From an uncultured Methanobrevibacter sp. (GTDB lineage Archaea > Methanobacteriota > Methanobacteria > Methanobacteriales > Methanobacteriaceae), in contig NZ_CACXNW010000020.1 of NCBI RefSeq assembly GCF_902769175.1, positions 3,223-67,222 of the forward strand: a DNA stretch of 64,000 nt, given 5' to 3'. Below are positions 50,386 to 58,652 of the stretch, piece by piece. The position numbers were made by a program, and so were the translations under genes. The notes under the pieces are model-generated. The model ran no database searches. It saw only the letters and a list, made by a program, of their open reading frames with translations, and was not told the origin of the DNA. How positions within the stretch are numbered: the first letter of the stretch is position 1; each line of letters opens with the position of its first letter.

Positions 50386-51348
50386 CTAATCACCATCTAA
50401 CTTCTTAAACATCAATTCCATCTTGATTTCATCCAAAATGTCATAAGGCTGACCAAGGTTTCTGTATATTTCCTCAAGATTATTGGAATCAATATTGATT
50501 ATATCATACTTTAAATCTTCAGATGGCTGTGTCAGGAAGAAAAAGCATTCATCAATAAGGCCATAGTATTGAGAATATAATTCAATTGCTTCAATGAAGA
50601 ATGGGCTATGGGAAGCAACGAAAATTGCAAGCTCCAATTCCTTAGACAAAAGAACAAGAATCTTTGCAAACTCAACCTGCCATTCAGGGTGGAGATTGAC
50701 TTCAGGCTCATCCATAATGAGAAAGCTGTGTTTCGTCAATTCACCGTTTCTAAGAAGTGTTTGGAATAGGGCAAGCTGCTTGATTCCTGAAGATGTGTTT
50801 TTCATTCGGGTCTTCAATCCGTTCTTTCTTAGGAAGAAGAGTTCTCCATTCTCTTCCTGCATATATCCTCCAAGGATTTCATTGAGGATCCTTTCCACTT
50901 CCAAATCATTTTTAGGCTTCTTATCATTATCTATTATTAGGGCATCTTCCAATGCCTTTACATGCTCCAGGAAGTATGTGCCTCCTGACCTATTGTCAAA
51001 CAATGAGAATGAATCAAAGTAAAACACTTTAGTGAATTCAACATCCCCGTTTTTGATGAACTCATAATTCTTGAAGTCAATTTTATATGAAAAATCCAAC
51101 ATTTCTACGTGGACACATGCACAGTCCCTATCCTCTTGAGGACCTGTTATGTCAAATTCAGATTCCATCAGACCATTTAACGTAGAATCATTATGAGCTG
51201 AGATTGCCCTTATGAAACAGTACAGCAGATTTGTTGCTGTGGATTTTCCTGTACTATTCTTTCCGCCTATAACATTGATTCTACCCATATCCATATCCGC
51301 TTTTCTTATTGAGCCTACATTCTTGATTTTAAAATTGAAGATTGACAT
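50386..51348 (-). CDS. AAA ATPase of the SMC/OLD type, defence-associated
   Basis: A 320-residue ABC-type ATPase: N-terminal FKIKNVGSIRKADMDMGRIN, Walker A GGKNSTGKST near 28-37, the signature region TSSGIKQLALFQTLL, Walker B SFLIMDEPEVNLHPEWQ, and the H-loop VASHSPFFIEAIE. This is the AAA_15/AAA_21 pattern found in OLD nucleases, Septu, PARIS and Gabija-like systems. No TOPRIM domain is fused; the nuclease-like protein downstream is the probable effector. AGGGGAAT precedes the ATG. Confidence 0.8.
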   Translation of the reverse strand: MSIFNFKIKNVGSIRKADMDMGRINVIGGKNSTGKSTATNLLYCFIRAISAHNDSTLNGLMESEFDITGPQEDRDCACVHVEMLDFSYKIDFKNYEFIKNGDVEFTKVFYFDSFSLFDNRSGGTYFLEHVKALEDALIIDNDKKPKNDLEVERILNEILGGYMQEENGELFFLRKNGLKTRMKNTSSGIKQLALFQTLLRNGELTKHSFLIMDEPEVNLHPEWQVEFAKILVLLSKELELAIFVASHSPFFIEAIELYSQYYGLIDECFFFLTQPSEDLKYDIINIDSNNLEEIYRNLGQPYDILDEIKMELMFKKLDGD

Positions 51349-51479
51349 AAATATTCCCCTTGTATGAACTTTTAATAGTAGTATGTTTTTAAAAAATTTA
51401 AATCTATTGAAATTTTTTTGTTGAAATTGTACATATGAATAAGAATTTTCAAAATATTTTTAAATTGAAAAAAGCAGAT

Positions 51480-51786
51480 GAAAAACTAAAATTAAATTTT
51501 AAATAAGAAAAACAGCCAGATAGATTAAAATAAAATTCCAAATAAGCTGAAAAAATAACTAAAATTAAATTTAAATAATAAAAACAGCTAAAATTAAATT
51601 AAAATAATAAAAACAGTCAAATGAATAAAAAATAAAATTCCAAATAAGCAGATTAAATTAACTAAAATTAAATTTTAAGTAAGAAAATTAAGCAAAATAA
51701 TTAAAATAAAATTTAAAAAAAATCCTTGAAAAAAAGCCAATAGAAATCACATCTTAATAAAAAAAAAAAAAAAAAAAAAAAAAAAA
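51480..51786. repeat. Degenerate tandem repeats ending in an A28 tract
   Basis: Units containing AAATTCCAAATAAGCWGA and AACTAAAATTAAATTTWAAT, with AAAACAGYYA words, alternate between about 51480 and 51715. A run of 28 A at 51759-51786 follows, just past the stop of the secreted-protein gene. The long homopolymer is a likely slippage site. The rest of the 456-base gap (51349-51479) is AT-rich with no gene. Confidence 0.7.
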
Positions 51787-51804
51787 TAATTATTGGATTT
51801 TAAC

Positions 51805-52539
51805 CTATATATCACCAATAATGTAATCAGAAAGTTGTTCGTTCCTTGAATTCATATCACGGCCAAGGAATAATCTTTTATAATCAGATCCATAACGTCC
51901 TGAATTGATTTGCATAACTTTATCTAAAACCTGTTCATTATATGCACCTAACTCTTTAGCAATTTCTTCAATGGTTGCACTACCATATAATCTGTAAACG
52001 TTGTATGTGAATTCATCATCGCCAATAGGTGTAAAGAGATATCTGTCTACAACATTCTGAGTTTGATCAACAGTCATATTTACTTTTTCAGCAATTTCTT
52101 TACATCTGAAACCGTATTCATACATGCAATTGATTTCATCAAGGACAGAATCAATATATCCAACATTCAGTTCATTGTGTTTGTTATAACTAGTGTCGTA
52201 GTAAAGGTTAATCAAGTCATAATTGCTTATTATATATTCACTGTATTCTACAATAGGTTCTGTTTGGTTATCAACAAGCTCATTATCCCCATCAACAGGT
52301 TCTGTTTGGATAGAATTTACATCATCATACCTCATGACAGGCTTTGGGTCATCTGCAGCAATTTCATCAACATCATTTACATCAGCAATTGAATCAGCAG
52401 TGTCATCTACAACAACCACATTATCAATATCATTGATTTCAACATCATCTACAGTGCCGTTATCAGCAGCTGAAGCTACACTTAGCCCAACAAGGGCTAT
52501 AATCATAATAGCAAAAGCAATTAAAATATTCCTAGTCAT
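51805..52539 (-). CDS. Secreted protein with acidic linker and HTH-like C-domain, paralogue 1
   Basis: A 244-residue protein. Residues 1-24 are a signal peptide (MTRNILIAFAIMIIALVGLS). An Asp/Val-rich acidic linker follows (about 25-95). The last 140 residues have two similar helical units: CKEIAEKVNMTVDQTQNVVD and ATIEEIAKELGAYNEQVLDK, which look like helix-turn-helix segments, then GRDMNSRNEQ and the ending IIGDI. I choose the ATG at 52539 because AAAGGGG precedes it; an earlier ATG at 52605 overlaps the promoter. Site C lies 80 bp upstream. It is paralogous to the next two genes. Function unknown. Confidence 0.78.
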   Translation of the reverse strand: MTRNILIAFAIMIIALVGLSVASAADNGTVDDVEINDIDNVVVVDDTADSIADVNDVDEIAADDPKPVMRYDDVNSIQTEPVDGDNELVDNQTEPIVEYSEYIISNYDLINLYYDTSYNKHNELNVGYIDSVLDEINCMYEYGFRCKEIAEKVNMTVDQTQNVVDRYLFTPIGDDEFTYNVYRLYGSATIEEIAKELGAYNEQVLDKVMQINSGRYGSDYKRLFLGRDMNSRNEQLSDYIIGDI

Positions 52540-52619
52540 TAAATCCCCTTTATAAAAGTTTTTAGTGTATAAAACACTTGATATAATTTTTGTAAAAGAC
52601 ATCATATAAAGATTTTTGC

Positions 52620-52639
52620 ATGTAAGTACTCACTTACAT
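52620..52639 (-). promoter_or_regulatory. 20-bp palindromic operator, site C
   Basis: ATGTAAGT-ACTC-ACTTACAT, a perfect inverted repeat. In the direction of the gene at 52539 it is followed by GCAAAAATCTTTATATGA, a TATA-like box about 10 bp away. It lies 80 bp before the ATG. Confidence 0.85.
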
Positions 52640-52783
52640 CTTTAAATTAAAAAATAAATATTTAGATTTCTTAAAAATAAAAAACAAATAATAAACATTA
52701 TAATTAATAAAAATAGACAATTTATAATAAAAAAAATATAGTTTAAAAAAAAGAATTAAAAAAAAGAAAAAGTAAAAGTTTTT

Positions 52784-53539
52784 TTAGGCAAATAAAGTCC
52801 AATCAATACAATCGACGTGTAAATCACCGATAACCAATTCTGGATGATTTTCGTTTAATGAATGCATATCACGACAGAGGAATAAGTCTTTATAAGTTTT
52901 TCCCAAAAATCCTGATTTGATAAAAATTACCTTTTGAAAAACTTGTTTCTTATCTACACCTAACTGATTAGCCATTTCCTCAAGGGTTAAAGTACCGTAT
53001 AATTTGTAAACGGAATAGCTGAAATGATCTCCTCCAAGAGGATCGAAATAATATTTGTCTATAAGGGTTTGAACTTCATCAGCAGTCATGTTTGTCAATT
53101 CTCCAATTTCTTTACAGGACTGTCCTGCTGAATACATTTCCCCGAGACTATTAATTATAGGAACAAGGTGGATAATATCCATTTCATTGTGCTTATCAAA
53201 AGTGCCTAAGAAGTAAAAGCTAATCAACTCATAATTTCTTGTTTTTTGACTATTTTCTACAACAGGAACTGTTTGTTTTGTGATAACATCATTTTCATCT
53301 GGACCAACTTCAGTTTGGTTGGAAATATGATCATCTTCCTCGATTATAGGAATTTCATCATCTGAAACAACATCATCTACATCGTCAATTGAATCAACAG
53401 TGTCATCTACAACAACCACATCATCAATATCATTAATTTCAACATCATTAACAGTGCCGTTATCGGCAGCTGAAGCTACGCCAAGCCCAATAAGGGCTAT
53501 AATCATCATAGTAAATGTGATTAATATATTTCTATTCAT
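52784..53539 (-). CDS. Secreted protein with acidic linker and HTH-like C-domain, paralogue 2
   Basis: A 251-residue protein with a signal peptide at 1-24 (MNRNILITFTMMIIALIGLG). The acidic linker begins DNGTVNDVEINDIDDVVVVD, nearly identical to paralogue 1. The C-terminal domain has CKEIGELTNMTADEVQTLID, LTLEEMANQLGVDKKQVFQK, LFLCRDMHSLNEN and VIGDL, then a short extra tail (HVDCIDWTLFA). Site D lies 81 bp upstream of the ATG. The near-identical signal and linker with a diverged C-domain point to recent duplication and selection on the C-domain. Confidence 0.78.
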   Translation of the reverse strand: MNRNILITFTMMIIALIGLGVASAADNGTVNDVEINDIDDVVVVDDTVDSIDDVDDVVSDDEIPIIEEDDHISNQTEVGPDENDVITKQTVPVVENSQKTRNYELISFYFLGTFDKHNEMDIIHLVPIINSLGEMYSAGQSCKEIGELTNMTADEVQTLIDKYYFDPLGGDHFSYSVYKLYGTLTLEEMANQLGVDKKQVFQKVIFIKSGFLGKTYKDLFLCRDMHSLNENHPELVIGDLHVDCIDWTLFA

Positions 53540-53620
53540 TATATCATCTTTATTTAAAAAAAAATTTTTATTCTTAACTCAATTAATTATTTGTTAAAGA
53601 GATTATATAAAGATTTTCGC

Positions 53621-53640
53621 ATGTAAGTGCCTACTTGCAT
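53621..53640 (-). promoter_or_regulatory. 20-bp palindromic operator, site D
   Basis: ATGTAAGT-GCCT-ACTTGCAT, an inverted repeat with one mismatch. Downstream in gene direction is GCGAAAATCTTTATATAA. It lies 81 bp before the ATG at 53539. Confidence 0.82.
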
Positions 53641-53986
53641 CTTAAATTAAAAAATAAAGTCATATAATTCTTAAAAATAAGAAATAAATTAAATTTTAAT
53701 TTATTTAAAAAAATAAAGATTTTATATTATAATAAAAATTATAAAATTATACCAAGGATCTAAGGAAAAAAAGAAAAATGATTCAAAAATTATATTATAT
53801 TATATTATATTAAATATCTAAAAAAATAGTTATTTTTTTAAAAATCATACATAATAAAAAAATCTATTAAAAAAAATCTACTTATAAAAAAGTAAAAAAT
53901 AAAGAATTGGATAAATAATTAATTATTATATAACAAAAAAAACTATTAAAAAAAAGCAAAAAATAAAGAAATGGATAAAAAATTAA

Positions 53987-54717
53987 TTATATATCCCCAA
54001 TAATAAATTGGGTCTTGTTTTCAGATAACAAATGCAAGTTACGGTTATGGATTATGATTTGATAAACTCCTCCGAAAGTTCCATTTTTTAAATGATGAGA
54101 TAAGAAATAAGTTTTGTTGTACCGGTTCCTAATTCATCAGCCATTTGTGCAATGGTTTTGGTTCCGTATGCTTTGTAAACATAATCTGCTTTCTCATTGG
54201 TAATAGGCACGACACAAAGTTCATCTACAGCACTTTGTACTTCATCGGCAGACATGTTAAACTCTTTACCAATTTCAATGGTTGAGTATCCTGACATATA
54301 CATCATATTGATTTTCAAAAAGATACCAACATCCAAATCCTTAGGGTTATTGATTTTAGGACCATGATCGTTTTCATCCTTAACAACATCATCAACAGGA
54401 GTTTCATTATCTATGACATCATCATGACCAATAACATCAGTACTGTTGTTTTCATCAACAGCAGGTACATCAGCACTAATGTTTTCATCTTTAACAGGAA
54501 CATCACTGATGTTTTCATCACCAACAGACACATCAGCACTAATGTTTTCGTCAACAACAGATACTTTATCGATGACTATATTATCACCAGTGGTGAAACT
54601 TACATTATCATTTTGACTTACATTATCTGCAGCGCCACAATCAGCTGCAGAAACCATACCTAGCCCTACAAGGGCAATAATCATTAAAGTAAAAACTGTA
54701 AATATATTTCTTTTCAT
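53987..54717 (-). pseudogene. Secreted protein paralogue 3, frameshifted near its end
   Basis: The first 209 codons are open from 54717: signal peptide MKRNIFTVFTLMIIALVGLG, then an acidic linker with repeated DENISADV units, then STIEIGKEFNMSADEVQSAV and TIAQMADELGTGT. There a one-base change in the AACAAAA segment near 54105-54115 gives an early stop at 54088. In the other frame the family ending continues: NGTFGGVYQIIIHNRNLHL and FIIGDI with the stop at 53987. The frame thus lost about 45 residues of the C-domain. Site E lies 81 bp upstream. The shortened secreted protein may still be made. Confidence 0.8.
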
Positions 54718-54798
54718 TTATACAACCTTTTTAAAAAACTTGTGTTCTTAACACACTTAATAATTAATATGTTAAAGGCCATTTATAAAGATTTTCGC

Positions 54799-54818
54799 AT
54801 GTAAGTGCTCACTTACAT
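54799..54818 (-). promoter_or_regulatory. 20-bp palindromic operator, site E
   Basis: ATGTAAGT-GCTC-ACTTACAT, a perfect inverted repeat. Downstream in gene direction is GCGAAAATCTTTATAAAT. It lies 81 bp before the ATG at 54717. Confidence 0.85.
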
Positions 54819-55052
54819 CTTTAAATTAAAAAATAAGACTTTTTAATCATTAAAAATAAAAAATAAGTCAATATAGTTCTTAAAAATAAAAAAAATAAAA
54901 AATAATCCTTCTTATTTAATAAAAATAAGAATTTTATAATATGAAAAATTTTCAAAAATCCAATATATATTATTACAAAACAGTTATATATTTCCATGAG
55001 CATAAACTTGTTAAATCGAATATATATTAAAAACATAAAAAGGAGGAATTTA

Positions 55053-55694
55053 ATGACAACAATTATTCCAAGAGAAATAAAATGTCCAGTATGTGGATAA
55101 GAAATAACAGCCACCTTGATTGGAAGTACAAATGCCATGGGCTATGCTGATTTGGATTTGAGACCACCTGAAATGCAAAGAAGCACAATGTATCAATCCA
55201 CATGTATGTGTGAATGCGGTAATGTATTTGAATCTGCATCCAATGGATGTTCAAGAGAATTGGTTGAAAGTGAAGCATATCAAAGCTGTGATGGAATAGA
55301 CTTTAACTCTGAAAAAGCGTTTATGTTCTATAGGGCTTATATGATTGACAGAGAGTCCAATCCAAATGATTTGGCATCAAACTTTTTCCATATCCTACAT
55401 GCTGCATGGGCTTGCGATGACTTTGATATGGAAAATGCACGTAAAATGAGACTGATTGGAATTAATCTGCTTGAACAAATCATTAATGATGAGCAATATG
55501 AGCATGTGAAAAATGACAATCTTTTGATGGAGGCGGATCTATTGCGCAGAAACGGCAAGTTTGACTTGCTTATAGAAAAGTTCAATGACATTAAATTTGA
55601 GGATGAAATCTATCAGAAAATAATCGATTTCCAATTAAAAAAGGCAAGTCAAAAAGATGATTCACGATATACTGTTGGAGATGTGATTGGATAA
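55053..55694 (+). pseudogene. DUF2225-like zinc-finger protein with in-frame TAA at codon 16
   Basis: A strong site AGGAGG precedes ATG at 55053. The protein starts MTTIIPREIKCPVCG, meets TAA at 55098-55100, and continues in the same frame with EITATLIGSTNAMGYADLDL to 55694 (213 codons in all). The cysteine pairs CPVCG and CMCECG with DLDLRPPEM are as in DUF2225-like proteins; the rest is helical (NLLEQIINDEQYEHVKNDN). AAA-to-TAA is the simplest origin, since Lys is common after CPVCG. A downstream TTG at about 55116 could restart translation, but it would lose the first zinc knuckle. Confidence 0.75.
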
Positions 55695-55758
55695 AACCGA
55701 TTCAATCTCCTTTTTCTTTTTTTGTAAGCTTAAAATTTTATAGGCTATTTAAATTTTT

Positions 55759-55884
55759 AATCATTTCAATTATAAATTAAGGAATTTAAATTAAAAACAC
55801 CCTTTTTTTAATCATTTCAATTATAAATTAAGGAATTTAAATTAAAAACACCCTTTTTTTAATCATTTCAATTATAATTTTTAG
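55759..55884. repeat. Tandem repeat, 2.4 x 51 bp
   Basis: The unit AATCATTTCAATTATAAATT... with AAATTAAAAACACCCTTTTT recurs with a period of 51 at 55759, 55810 and 55861 (partial). It lies in the convergent gap between the DUF2225-like pseudogene and the CARF gene. Confidence 0.85.
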
Positions 55885-55911
55885 AAATTTAAAGGTAAAA
55901 GACCGTTATAA

Positions 55912-56018
55912 CCTATTCAATTTAAACTTCAAAACATACAAAGCAAACCTTATTTTCCATTAAAACCTATTCATCTTTAACTTCAAATCATACTTGGCAA
56001 ACCTTGTTTCATTCAAAA
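55912..56018. repeat. Duplicated 3' end of the CARF gene
   Basis: The segment about 55912-55964 (CCTATTCAATTTAAACTTCA ...) is a diverged copy of 55965-56018 (CCTATTCATCTTTAACTTCA ...), which encodes the last 18 or so residues of the CARF gene. The outer copy is no longer coding. This is another case of a gene end duplicated next to its stop. Confidence 0.65.
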
Positions 56019-57249
56019 ACCTTTTCATGTCCTTGTCTAGTTTAAGTGCAAGACATTCAACTAGTTCTTCAAACTGATCGAAATCTTCCTTATCCAATGA
56101 TTCAAGGCCATGAGCTAAAATGGAATTGTTTCTTTTAATGGTGAGATTGTTGATTCTGTTTCTGTTTTCTGCAAAGTATTTTCCCAAATCATCATCCAAT
56201 TCATATAGAAGTTCAAAGTCCTTAATCAATCCTATCCTTATTTTACCTTCAGACCTTGTTTTTTCAAGGGTTTCAATGAAATCCTTGCTGATGTTTTTCT
56301 CCTCAAGAACACCAACATCAATATCTGAACTTTTAAGCCCATAATTGCCAAGGCTTATCTGTGCAATAAGCTCAAATGCCCTATATAGACGAGCGATTGC
56401 ATCATCATACTTGTATTCCTCTGCCCTTCTTATTGAATTGTTGATTATGCTTGCAAGGATATAGCAGTACTTCAGCTTCTCATGAGGAGACCTTACAATT
56501 GTGCCAAGTGCCTTAAGGTTTATCTTCAATTCATCCCTAATGTCATTGAAGAAAATGCTGTCATGATTTACCTTGGTCATATAGTCGTATGCAATTTCAA
56601 AATCCATATTGTCCCATGCATAATATGCCTTAACAAGGTTTAAAAGGTCTTCCTTAGGAATATTTTCATCAACAATCGTATCCAATATCTGACTTGCAGT
56701 GTAGAATCTGTTTTCATTGAAATGGCTTCGCATCCTCATGATTGAAAACCTGTCATAGACTTTGTAGAGATTCTGAAACTGTATTGATTCGGTTCCAGGA
56801 GAAACAACCCCTCTCTTTCTATCTCCACTAACAGTTATAAGGTCCTTTGAATAGAACATTCCACAGCAGGCCATAGCTGCAGACATGGTTTTGGTTCCGG
56901 AAGTGTAATCCATGATAATTTCATTCTTTTCTTCAGAGAGTATATCCAATTTCCATATTTTAGCTTCAAAGGCTTCAAAGCAGGAATTGAAATTGTCAAT
57001 ATCCTCTAAAATGACAATTTCATAATCTTGTCCTTCAATGAACTCATCATCATCCGCTTCAAATAGCTCCTTAACAAAATCTATAGTGCCTTTGGATAAT
57101 TCAGATGCAAAAAATATTATATAATCCGGATAGATCTTGCTTATAGATGAATAGATTCCCTTGGCCAAATGTTGAAAGCCTTCTATGTCTGAATTTGGAT
57201 TAACTCCTGTTCCAACTGTCATGAATAATGTTTTGATTTTCCTTCTCAT
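55960..57249 (-). CDS. CARF-HEPN protein (Csm6/Cas02710-like CRISPR ribonuclease)
   Basis: A 429-residue soluble protein. Residues 1-170 fit a CARF domain of the TIGR02710 type: LFMTVGTGVNPNSDIEGFQ and the ligand-loop motif IIMDYTSGTKTMSAAMA. The middle is helical. The C-terminal part has RLYRAFELIAQISLGNYGL and the RX6H motif RNNSILAH near residue 375, as in HEPN ribonucleases. In type III CRISPR, cyclic oligoadenylate binds CARF and switches on HEPN RNA cutting. No other cas gene is in the window; the CRISPR array is 14 kb away. Domain assignment is by motif only. Confidence 0.8.
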   Translation of the reverse strand: MRRKIKTLFMTVGTGVNPNSDIEGFQHLAKGIYSSISKIYPDYIIFFASELSKGTIDFVKELFEADDDEFIEGQDYEIVILEDIDNFNSCFEAFEAKIWKLDILSEEKNEIIMDYTSGTKTMSAAMACCGMFYSKDLITVSGDRKRGVVSPGTESIQFQNLYKVYDRFSIMRMRSHFNENRFYTASQILDTIVDENIPKEDLLNLVKAYYAWDNMDFEIAYDYMTKVNHDSIFFNDIRDELKINLKALGTIVRSPHEKLKYCYILASIINNSIRRAEEYKYDDAIARLYRAFELIAQISLGNYGLKSSDIDVGVLEEKNISKDFIETLEKTRSEGKIRIGLIKDFELLYELDDDLGKYFAENRNRINNLTIKRNNSILAHGLESLDKEDFDQFEELVECLALKLDKDMKRFLNETRFAKYDLKLKMNRF

Positions 57250-57603
57250 AATACCACTGCAAAATAAGTAAAATATTGTTAAAAATAGTCTATTTATAGA
57301 ATTATTTATAATTATCTAATGAAAATATTATTAAATTTCTTATGGTTAGTTGATTTAAATCAATTTGATTGATTTAATGTGATTTATTTGTTTTGTAATA
57401 AAATAACAAATTAATTATAGTTTACTATATCTAATAAAATCTCTTAATTTATCTTTAAAATTAATTTAAATAAAGGATATTTAATTAAAAAATAGATAAG
57501 TTTATATGCTATTTTTTAAAAGAAATTAATGAGTATTAGAGTTTATTTGAAAAATAATTTGATATTGAGTGGAATTAAATTTGATAAGATAGGAGAAAAA
57601 ATA
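57250..57603. other. Divergent intergenic region, no gene seen
   Basis: The gap lies between the CARF gene and the gene at 57604 and should hold both promoters. It is AT-rich, with TATA-like words. An open frame runs back to 57529 in the frame of the next gene, but without a ribosome site. No repeat array was recognised. Confidence 0.45.
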
Positions 57604-57942
57604 ATGTATAGAATCATAAATGAAGATAATTCACTTGTAAAAGAATATCCTGCACCAGAAATCTATGAAACATTAACTGATGAAGAAAAGAAGAACATTT
57701 TCACATTTAAAAAGGAAATAGAAAAAATCACAATAGCAAAAGGATTGGGAAGAGTGTCAGTGATTATATCATATGATGGATCTTATCGTGAAAAAGAATT
57801 TATTATCAAATATTCTAAGGGATTTACAAAAGAGCACTATGAAAAGGAAATTGAGAAAATTGATGAGCATATGCTAAGTTTTTCAAAAAAGAACAATCTT
57901 TATGATTTTTTCCTTGACAGTTATATAATGTTACGTGATTAG
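57604..57942 (+). CDS. Hypothetical protein, 112 aa
   Basis: A 112-residue soluble protein, MYRIINEDNSLVKEYPAPEI and onward, with LTDEEKKNIFTFKKEIEKIT, VSVIISYDGSYREKEFIIKY and a C-terminal FFLDSYIMLRD. I do not recognise it. GGAG lies upstream of the ATG at 57604; the frame is open further up to 57529 but without a ribosome site. It is divergent to the CARF gene. Confidence 0.6.
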   Translation: MYRIINEDNSLVKEYPAPEIYETLTDEEKKNIFTFKKEIEKITIAKGLGRVSVIISYDGSYREKEFIIKYSKGFTKEHYEKEIEKIDEHMLSFSKKNNLYDFFLDSYIMLRD

Positions 57943-58014
57943 AGCATTAGATTTAGAATATTATTTTAAAGAAAAATGGTTAAAATTGAAAAAAAAAAGA
58001 AAAAATGAGATTAT

Positions 58015-58287
58015 TTAAGCATAGTACTGAAGAGGTTTGTCATCATCGACCTCTTCTCCTAAGCCAAATAATGCTTGGAATAATTCAGAGATGTCTTCAA
58101 CAGGACCAATTCCCATTTTTAGACAAGCACCGATGTATAATTTTTCTATGTCCTCATCTGCAATTTTATCCCCATTTTGTGATTTGAGATAACCTAAGAA
58201 ATATGCAGCCATAATAGGACCAATATCGATATTAGGCACTTCTCTCTTTTGTTCTGGTTTCTTTAAAATATTGCTTTTTTCAATCAT
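58015..58287 (-). CDS. Hypothetical protein, 90 aa
   Basis: A 90-residue soluble protein: MIEKSNILKKPEQKREVPNI, then IMAAYFLGYLKSQNGDKIAD and CLKMGIGPVEDISELFQALF. The start has GGTGAT three bases upstream. The helical region MAAYFLGYLKSQNG... recalls small acid-helical proteins but matches no family I know. It converges with the gene at 57604. Confidence 0.62.
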   Translation of the reverse strand: MIEKSNILKKPEQKREVPNIDIGPIMAAYFLGYLKSQNGDKIADEDIEKLYIGACLKMGIGPVEDISELFQALFGLGEEVDDDKPLQYYA

Positions 58288-58403
58288 GATATCACCGGAC
58301 TAATACTATAAACTTCGTCACTTATAAATGTTTGCTATATTAAACCCCATATGAAAATAAATTTTGATAAAATATCATGAAAAATAAGATAAAAAAATAA
58401 AAA

Positions 58404-58570
58404 ACGATAAAATTATTTGTTTACTACAATACAATTCCAAATCACAAAAAAGTAAAAATCGATAAAATTATTTGTTTACTACAATACAATTCCAAATCAC
58501 AAACCAAATCACAAAAAAGTAAAAATCGATAAAATTATTTGTTTACTACAATACAATTCCAAATCACAAA
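58404..58570. repeat. Tandem repeat, 3 copies of 55-67 bp
   Basis: Three copies of a unit containing CGATAAAATTATTTGTTTAC followed by TACAATACAATTCCAAATCAC lie between the 90-aa gene and the MFS gene end. The third is offset by an extra 12-base CAAACCAAATCA-type duplication. The array directly precedes the 54-bp dispersed repeat. Confidence 0.85.
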
Positions 58571-58574
58571 AAAA

Positions 58575-58628
58575 GTGAAAATATTTTTGGTCAAGGTTTT
58601 TGAGGCGAAGCCTCAAAAAGCTTGGGTT
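58575..58628 (-). repeat. 54-bp dispersed repeat with perfect hairpin, copy 1
   Basis: This segment is identical over 54 bases to 60880-60933. At 58597-58619 it holds a perfect 10-bp stem, TTTTTGAGGC-GAA-GCCTCAAAAA. It lies 25 bp downstream of the MFS stop. A/T tracts flank the GC-rich stem on both strands, so it could act as a terminator in both directions. Nearby, AAAGCTTGG occurs three times. Confidence 0.88.
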
Positions 58629-58652
58629 CAAAAGCTTGGACGTAAAGCTTGG

